Shown: piece after piece, positions 39,385 to 44,463 of the stretch
Numbering within the stretch: the stretch's first letter is position 1
Layout of the letters: each line of letters opens with the position of its first letter
The notes under the pieces: generated by a model
The model's database searches: none
Seen by the model: the letters and a program-made list of their open reading frames with translations, nothing else
What the model was told of the DNA's origin: nothing
Program-made: the position numbers and the translations under genes
Assembly (NCBI GenBank): GCA_030560485.1
Contig: JAKTTS010000064.1
Coordinates: 1 to 44,463 of the forward strand
Length of the DNA stretch: 44,463 nucleotides
DNA from: Ascoidea tarda (nom. inval.)
Taxonomy: Eukaryota; Ascomycota; Saccharomycetes; Ascoideales; Ascoideaceae
Direction of reading: 5' to 3'

Positions 39385-40850
39385 TTAATAGTGGTAGTTA
39401 GAGGGAGTTATGGGGGAGAGAGGAGAGAGGAGAGATTAGATAAGAAGTGGGATATTCTTTTTATTGAGTGGGATATTATTGGTATAGGTGATTAAACATA
39501 ATATTTGGAGATAGAATCAAGATCAAGATCAAGATCAAGATCGAGGTGAAGATATAGGCAGGAGAGAGATAAAGATTGCAATGGTGATTGTGATGATGAT
39601 AATAAAGAAATTGCTGGTTATCTTAAATTATAAATAAGACAGGGTATAATAAGTTGAAAAGGACTAGATAATGAATATTTTTAAATTTAGATGAGGGAAA
39701 TGAAAGAATTTGAAGTGGTTTGAAGGTAATTTGGAAGTAATTTGGAAATAATTTGGAAATAATTGATGGTTTGAATAAAATTGAGAATGGATATAAAGGA
39801 AGTATGGTAATTTTGGATTAATGTTTAGGTAATAGAATGAGGTGAACGAGGTAAATGAGGTGAATGAAGTGAAGAAGATTGATGATTTACAAAAGAATGA
39901 AGTGATGACTTGATTAGTGATATTGGATTTATTTTATTTTGCTAGAAAAAAAATAAATTATTTGGGATTGAATTTAAATTGTTGACAAGTTATGTTGAGA
40001 TTATTGAGATTATTGATATTGGTGTAATTAACAGAAGAAAAATAATTGAAAATTGAAAGACAAGAGTATACAAGTGTGAGGTAGTATAGTATAGTGTGAG
40101 TGTAGGAAATTGAGATGGTTAAGATGGTTAAGATGGTTAAGATGGTTAAGATGGTTGAATTGAAGAAAAGGTGATGATGGAGAGTAGGAATAAGAATAAT
40201 AAGAGTAGGAATAAGAATAAGAGTATGAGTGTGAGTATGAATTTGAATTTGAATTTAATATTTAGTATTTAATATTTAATATTTAATATTTAATTTAATA
40301 TTTAATTGGAATCAAGAATTGGAATATTGAGTAAGTGGTATGAAAGAATTTGGAATTTTTTAATTTTTTAATTTTCTAATTTCTTAATTTCTCAATTTCT
40401 CAATTTCTCAATTTTTTAGTTTTTTTTTAGTTTAAATCTTTATTTTACCTTTTTTTGTTCTGTTCTCTGTTTCCAGTATTTTTGGCAAAAGAATGAAGAG
40501 ATACAATTTCAGGTATTATCAAAATCGAGGCTAATGAAAGAAAAGAAAAGAAGAATAGTGGGCAGAAAGGTGGATGAAATTTAGTAGAGTTAAATTAAAA
40601 TCGAGCTGGTGGAGGATGGGAATGAAAGAAATGGAATTCAAGAGAAGATAAATGGAGATAATTGAGAGAATATATGATCTCGACTGTTTGTTTTTGTTTC
40701 AAAGACAGGTTTCCTTGTTGAGTAGGAATATGGAATAAAGATAGGGAAGATAAAAACAGAGAATTGCAAACTATGCAAACTACAATGGCAACAGAAAAGC
40801 GATTATCGAACAGAAAGATAGTGGATGAGAGTTGAAAGAAAGTGAGGAAA
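39385..40850 (-). promoter_or_regulatory. Long purine-rich upstream region of the 1,140-codon gene
   Basis: About 1.4 kb, purine-rich on plus and so pyrimidine-rich on the sense strand. It contains several short tandem arrays: GATCAA hexamers (about 39517-39540), GAGGTGAAcg/TGAAGTG words (39838-39872), a 9-bp array at 40114-40158, and TATTTAATATTTAA repeats (about 40255-40306). No gene is seen on either strand. Confidence 0.5.
40114..40158 (+). repeat. 9-bp tandem repeat (GATGGTTAA x5)
   Basis: Five consecutive copies of GATGGTTAA, the last ending GA rather than AA. It is non-coding and lies about 740 bases upstream of the 1,140-codon gene's start. Confidence 0.9.
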
Positions 40851-41540
40851 ACGTTAAAAGAATATCAGCGAATAAACACAGCAGATTATTCTGTAAAGAG
40901 TCAGACAAGTTTCCCATGGTCACTACAGTGGAAATGGAGCTGTGGAGCAGGCTGGAGAGCGGTTCGTCCAGCATCTTTACTATCATCTTCGTTCCACCAC
41001 CAGCATCTTCAGCTTCACCTTCTTCAGCTTCACCATCTGTGCTGCTTCTCGTCTCTTACCACTTCTTCTCATCTCTTCTCATCTCTTCTCATCTCTTGTT
41101 GCGCACTCTTCGTAAGTGCTTTTAATACCCGTCTTAAGTACTCTTCTTTCATACCCGCAGTACGCGCTCCACCGCGCCGGGTCTGGTCAGCGGAGTGTTT
41201 CCGCAGCTCGCACGCATGACGACGCATGATGGATTCTCTGCCGAGATGGCAAATGACATAAGCACATACTACAGTCCGCCACTCGCAGCGCGTGTGCTTA
41301 CACAAGCACAGCTGGCGTCCGTTTGACGCGCGAGTTTTTGTGCGATGGGAATGGAGCAGGGCTCGGCAACTTCCGATTCGTGCGTGGTGCGGGCTAATGC
41401 TGTAGGCCGCCGCTATCCAAAGCTTTTTGCTGCAAACCGCATGGAAGCGCCGATAGCTCCTGCACCTGCCCCGTGCAAACGCAACAAAGGCCTGTGCTCC
41501 CACGCTGCTGAAATCATCAACCCAGGAAAAATAAGGTGAT
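40851..41540. other. GC-rich island without a supported gene
   Basis: From about 40900 and especially 41150-41520 the DNA is clearly GC-rich, with many CpG-containing words (CGCGCCGGG, GACGCGCGAG, GGCCGCCGC). Overlapping open frames exist on both strands, the largest at 41069-41503 on minus, but their proteins are Arg/Cys/His-rich with no motif, as expected from chance frames in GC-rich DNA. Promoter, unrecognised ncRNA or replication/chromatin element are possible. Confidence 0.4.
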
Positions 41541-42010
41541 ATTTTCTTTCGACTGATGAATCAAGGTGAAGAAAAAAAAATATTTTCCTTAGTCAATGAT
41601 CATTAGATTTATGTTGCTTTTGCAAAACGATGATTTGTTTATTATTTAGTAGTTCTGAGATCAGCATTCAACAACATTCAATAATATTCGCTATTATTCA
41701 GGAATATTCATTAATCTCCAGTACAATTCAGTCCATTCAATACCGCTCAGCTCTCTTGCGTGCTATCTGGTCTCCTTTATCGAGCTCTGCTTTTTCGCTT
41801 TTATATCCTCTTTCCTTCTGCAACATTACCACCCATTTTCGTTGTTGCGATTACACTAACAATACTAATATTCAGGTAACAAAACACAATTTAAATAATA
41901 AACACAAATCGTGTTACTTAACCCTCATGTTCCTTTTGTTTTGTGATCCGTACTGTTGTTTTTATTGTTTGTTGTTGCTTGATTTACCCAAGGCCAGAAG
42001 GGGATTTGGC
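41541..42010. other. Mixed-composition spacer
   Basis: No gene recognised. ACACTAAC and TACTAAT followed by TTCAGG at about 41851-41877 look like an intron 3' end, but no matching first exon with ATG and GTATGT could be found upstream. Confidence 0.35.
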
Positions 42011-42014
42011 TGAT

Positions 42015-42085
42015 TACTCATGATGACGGGAGATTGAAATCTCCAGCCGGGTTACCCTAACCGGGCCTCGATTGGGCCTGGATTT
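42015..42085. other. Short structured GC-rich element with a TTACCCTAA core
   Basis: Contains a perfect 6-bp stem GGAGAT-TGAA-ATCTCC (42029-42044), a second palindrome GGTTA-CCC-TAACC (42050-42062), and a repeated GGGCCT (42063-42068 and 42074-42079). ACCCTAA at 42054-42060 matches the Tbf1 recognition word, used in yeasts at snoRNA and ribosomal-protein promoters. ATGATGA at 42019-42025 matches a C box, but no D box follows at the right distance. Confidence 0.4.
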
Positions 42086-42138
42086 AAGCACTTTGGAAAT
42101 GCGTAATAATCTCAGATATTTCAAGTCTTTCAATTTCT

Positions 42139-42516
42139 CTATTGGAATAATCGCAGCATTTCGTCATTTGCCAAATCACACATGTATTGCCTTATGAATG
42201 AAGGCAGCTTCCAAAAACGATTCACCCAAAAAAATCGATTCTGCATTTCTTTCTTCCTCCTCCATTTGAAAGCTTCTGGCCTAATCTGGAAATCAACATT
42301 TGCCACATTTGTCCACTGAAACTTGAACACAATGACGCTAAATATTACCACTTGATTTTTGTCGAAAATGAAATTTTCAATCACAACATCCATTTTTTGT
42401 AATGTTGGGTCAATTTTTGTCAACTTCAAAACCACATCCACACCAATTCCAAACTCCATTCCAGAGTTGCTTGAATTTCGCCGTCCAAAGCACCGCAGCC
42501 ATGGTACACACCTCAC
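42139..42516 (-). CDS. Uncertain small open frame
   Basis: An open frame of up to 125 codons upstream of PMA1 on the opposite strand. Residues from the internal Met (GMEFGIGVDVVLKLTKID, MDVVIENFIFDKNQ, VVIFSVIVFKFQWTN, FKWRRKKEMQNRFFW) look alternately hydrophobic and charged, but the frame is Trp- and AGG-rich unlike neighbouring genes, has no family I recognise, and no good promoter. It could be a small lineage-specific gene, a relic, or chance. Confidence 0.2.
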   Translation of the reverse strand: MRCVPWLRCFGRRNSSNSGMEFGIGVDVVLKLTKIDPTLQKMDVVIENFIFDKNQVVIFSVIVFKFQWTNVANVDFQIRPEAFKWRRKKEMQNRFFWVNRFWKLPSFIRQYMCDLANDEMLRLFQ

Positions 42517-42818
42517 GAGACCTTTGCCTCACCTTCACCTGATTTTTCTTACTTATGTAACACGTGTTCAGATAACAGCTGCTTCATTCCAATTTTTCGA
42601 CATTCCAATTTTCCCGCTGAGAAAAAAAGCAACCATGCACACTGCGGTGTGTCTGCCTTCACCCTACACACTGGTTGACGTTCTGGGGCGCTATTGTTGT
42701 TACCCTAGACGCTGCTCTATAAGAGCCTACTATCGTATAAGGAGCAAATGCACCTGGTAATATACACTTGTAGTCACTCCAGCACCAGGCCCATGGATCC
42801 ATCCCACGCCTTGTCTTT

Positions 42819-42854
42819 GAGTGCTGTTTTTCGAGTGCTGTTTTTCGAGTGCTG
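42819..42854 (+). repeat. 14-bp direct repeat in the PMA1 upstream region
   Basis: Two exact copies of GAGTGCTGTTTTTC at 42819-42832 and 42833-42846, followed by a third GAGTGCTG at 42847-42854. It could be a multimerised factor site; the factor is unknown. Confidence 0.85.
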
Positions 42855-43407
42855 CAGCGTCTGCCGCAGGGCCCATGCGTAATCGCTGTCTCATGCGGTA
42901 CACCATTCGGCTTCATGCATGGAATCTTTCTTCCACAGACAGTCAAACCACCCCCGTGTATTGGTACGATTTCAGCCCACGTAAGCAATTTTTCTTTTGT
43001 TATAGCTGTTCCGCTCACCACCAATCCCTGCCAAAACAGCTTTTTTCTGGCTGCTCCAGCTTTTTCCCTGCTTTTCGCTTTTTGTTCTGTCACTTTGTTT
43101 TTTGCTGTATTTCTTTTTCCTGCTTTTTTTTCGCTGATAAACTGGAAATCCTTTTTAGGCCTCTTTTTTCCTCCAATCAATGGCCTTTATTCTCTCTTTA
43201 TCTTGTTTTTTTCTTTTAGGCCCACTCAATTCAATTCCTACAACAGCTTTTTTCCACCTTATTCCATATTTCTGTTCTTAGCTTTGCTTGTTGTTTTTTT
43301 CTTTTCTTCCTCCACCGCCAAAAGAAATAATTTCAATATAAATATACTTCATTTTTGGTTGTTTCTCTTCTTCCCTTGTTTTTTCTTTTCCTTTCTTTTC
43401 AATTTCA

Positions 43408-43418
43408 TATATATATAA
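43408..43418 (+). promoter_or_regulatory. Probable TATA element of PMA1
   Basis: TATATATATAA 240 bases upstream of the PMA1 ATG, within the pyrimidine-rich sense strand. Confidence 0.55.
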
Positions 43419-43657
43419 GACATTTCAAGCTTTCAAGTTATCAATTTAATTCCCATATAAACATTTATATCCTTGTTCCAACTCCCACTGTTTTTCGGGG
43501 TTTTTTCCAACCACTTTCAAAAACCTTTTGTTTTTTGGTTTTTGGTTTTGTTCTCTTTGAACTCACCCTTTTTTTTTAATCCTCCATTTAACCATTTTAT
43601 AACAATTTTTTAAACGCTTTTCAATCGTTTTCAATCATTTTCAAACACTCTTTCAAA

Positions 43658-44463
43658 ATGTCCCAACCTGTTTCTGCTCCGATTGCTGAACCCATCTCCG
43701 AAAAAAACCAAAACCTTCCCGCTTATAAAGAAGAAGACGAGGAGGAAGAAGAAAACATCGATCAACTAATCCTAGACTTGCAATCCATTAATGGTGCCGA
43801 CGACCTTGATTCTGTTGAAGATGGTATTGCTGGTGAACCTATCCAAGTCCCTGACGAACTCCTACAAACTGATCCTGCCATCGGTTTAACCTCTGATGAA
43901 ATCCTCAGAAGAAGAAAAAAGTATGGTCTCAACCAAATGGCTGAAGAAAAGGAAAACATGTTTCTCAAGTTCTGCATGTTCTTTGTTGGCCCAATTCAAT
44001 TCGTTATGGAAGCTGCTGCCATCTTAGCTGCTGGTTTGCAAGATTGGGTTGATTTCGGTGTCATTTGTGCCTTATTGTTGTTAAACGCCTTTGTTGGTTT
44101 CATTCAAGAGTACCAGGCTGGATCCATTGTTGATGAGTTGAAAAAGACTTTAGCCCACTCTGCCCATGTTATCAGAGATGGCCATTTAGTAGAAATCCCA
44201 GCCAATGAAGTTGTTCCAGGTGATATTCTTCAGTTGGAAGAAGGTACTGTTATCCCAGCTGACGGTAGACTCGTGTCTGAAGACTGTTTCTTGCAAGTTG
44301 ATCAATCTGCTATTACTGGTGAATCATTAGCTGTTGACAAGCACCATGGTGACCAAACTTTCTCGTCGTCCACTGTCAAGAGAGGTGAAGCCTTTATGGT
44401 TGTGTGTGCCACTGGTGACAACACCTTTGTTGGTAGAGCTGCTGCTTTGGTTAACAAGGCTTC
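43658..44463 (+). CDS. PMA1: Plasma-membrane H+-ATPase (P3A type), 5' part, cut by the window end
   Basis: P-type proton pump that builds the plasma-membrane proton gradient; essential and abundant in yeasts. 268 complete codons are present, of about 900 expected. The N-terminus is acidic and cytosolic ([15 protein letters not shown]), followed by [20 protein letters not shown], the first membrane hairpin (about 110-160: [20 protein letters not shown] then [19 protein letters not shown]), [18 protein letters not shown], the actuator-domain strands [20 protein letters not shown], and the dephosphorylation loop [10 protein letters not shown]. The phosphorylated Asp (DKTGT) lies beyond the window. 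The frame is open to the last base. Codon use is highly biased with no CTG. ATG at 43658 follows TTTCAAA and a pyrimidine-rich leader. Confidence 0.98.
   Translation, partial: MSQPVSAPIAEPISEKNQNLPAYKEEDEEEEENIDQLILDLQSINGADDLDSVEDGIAGEPIQVPDELLQTDPAIGLTSDEILRRRKKYGLNQMAEEKENMFLKFCMFFVGPIQFVMEAAAILAAGLQDWVDFGVICALLLLNAFVGFIQEYQAGSIVDELKKTLAHSAHVIRDGHLVEIPANEVVPGDILQLEEGTVIPADGRLVSEDCFLQVDQSAITGESLAVDKHHGDQTFSSSTVKRGEAFMVVCATGDNTFVGRAAALVNKA

Larger units (their letters stand above)
42517..43657 (+). promoter_or_regulatory. PMA1 upstream regulatory region
   Basis: CACGTG lies at 42561-42566. A 14-bp element (GAGTGCTGTTTTTC) is repeated twice plus a partial third copy at 42819-42854. From about 42990 to the ATG the sense strand is a very T/C-rich tract, typical of strong yeast promoters. 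A TATA element (TATATATATAA) is at 43408-43418, 240 bases before the ATG. The length and T/C-rich leader fit the high expression known for PMA1. The frames inside are Phe/Leu/Ser low complexity. Confidence 0.6.

Noticed and set aside
41069-41503. Minus-strand 144-codon frame in the GC-rich island
   Set aside because: Arg/Cys/His-rich with no domain, overlapped by other frames on both strands, as expected by chance in GC-rich DNA.
41112-41877. Candidate intron from GTAAGT at 41112 to TTCAG near 41873
   Set aside because: The branch-like words are there but the upstream exon has no protein-like sequence and the downstream side has no open frame of interest.
42050-42062. Telomere-like TTACCCTAACC as an internal telomeric repeat
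   Set aside because: It is a single copy inside a palindrome, not an array; a Tbf1-type site is the simpler reading.
1-44463. Transposons, LTR elements or virus-derived genes
   Set aside because: No reverse transcriptase, integrase, capsid or transposase motifs, and no long terminal or inverted repeats, were seen on reading both strands.

Overview
The window is nuclear DNA of a budding yeast (Saccharomycotina). The evidence is a dense set of recognisable yeast genes, AT-rich DNA with Asn/Gln homopolymer expansions, short introns with GTATGT (or GTGAGT) donors and TACTAAC/TACTAAT branch points, and an intron-bearing tRNA-Leu(CAA). I cannot name the species. The few informative CTG codons fit Leu, but that is weak evidence against a reassigned CUG code.

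Layout, left to right: GSM1-type zinc-cluster regulator (+), POL31 DNA polymerase delta subunit (+), histone H1 HHO1 (-), SNARE SFT1 with intron (-), a Pho85-type (Pcl) cyclin (+), TRAMP poly(A) polymerase PAP2/TRF4 (-), PER33/POM33 membrane protein with intron (+), a secreted Cys-rich probable GPI protein (+), ERG26 (-), RPL33 with a 1,020-nt intron (-), tRNA-Leu(CAA) (+), MDH1 (+), a PhoD-like metallophosphatase (-), DSK2 with intron (+), mitochondrial ribosomal protein MRP4/uS2m with intron and a very long N-terminal extension (+), KES1/OSH4 (-), a 1,284-residue protein I interpret as a catalytically dead Ulp/C48 (SUMO protease-like) protein with SUMO-interacting motifs (+), a 1,140-codon unknown protein whose frame continues past one TAA for 97 more codons (-), a 4.3-kb gene-poor region, and the 5' part of PMA1 (+, cut by the window end).

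Five genes (SFT1, PER33, RPL33, DSK2, MRP4) have an intron within the first 25 codons. Their true starts lie outside the longest uninterrupted reading frames and were placed from splice signals and homology. Several promoters are local GC-rich islands in an AT-rich genome, and some of these contain CACGTG. No transposon, LTR element, virus relic or CRISPR array was seen.

The genes are ordinary chromosomal housekeeping genes and do not form one pathway. The two most unusual loci are neighbours that converge on each other: the inferred SUMO-reader pseudoprotease at 31292-35146, and the unknown gene at 35962-39384 with its in-frame post-stop segment carrying a PP1-docking-like KVTF motif.
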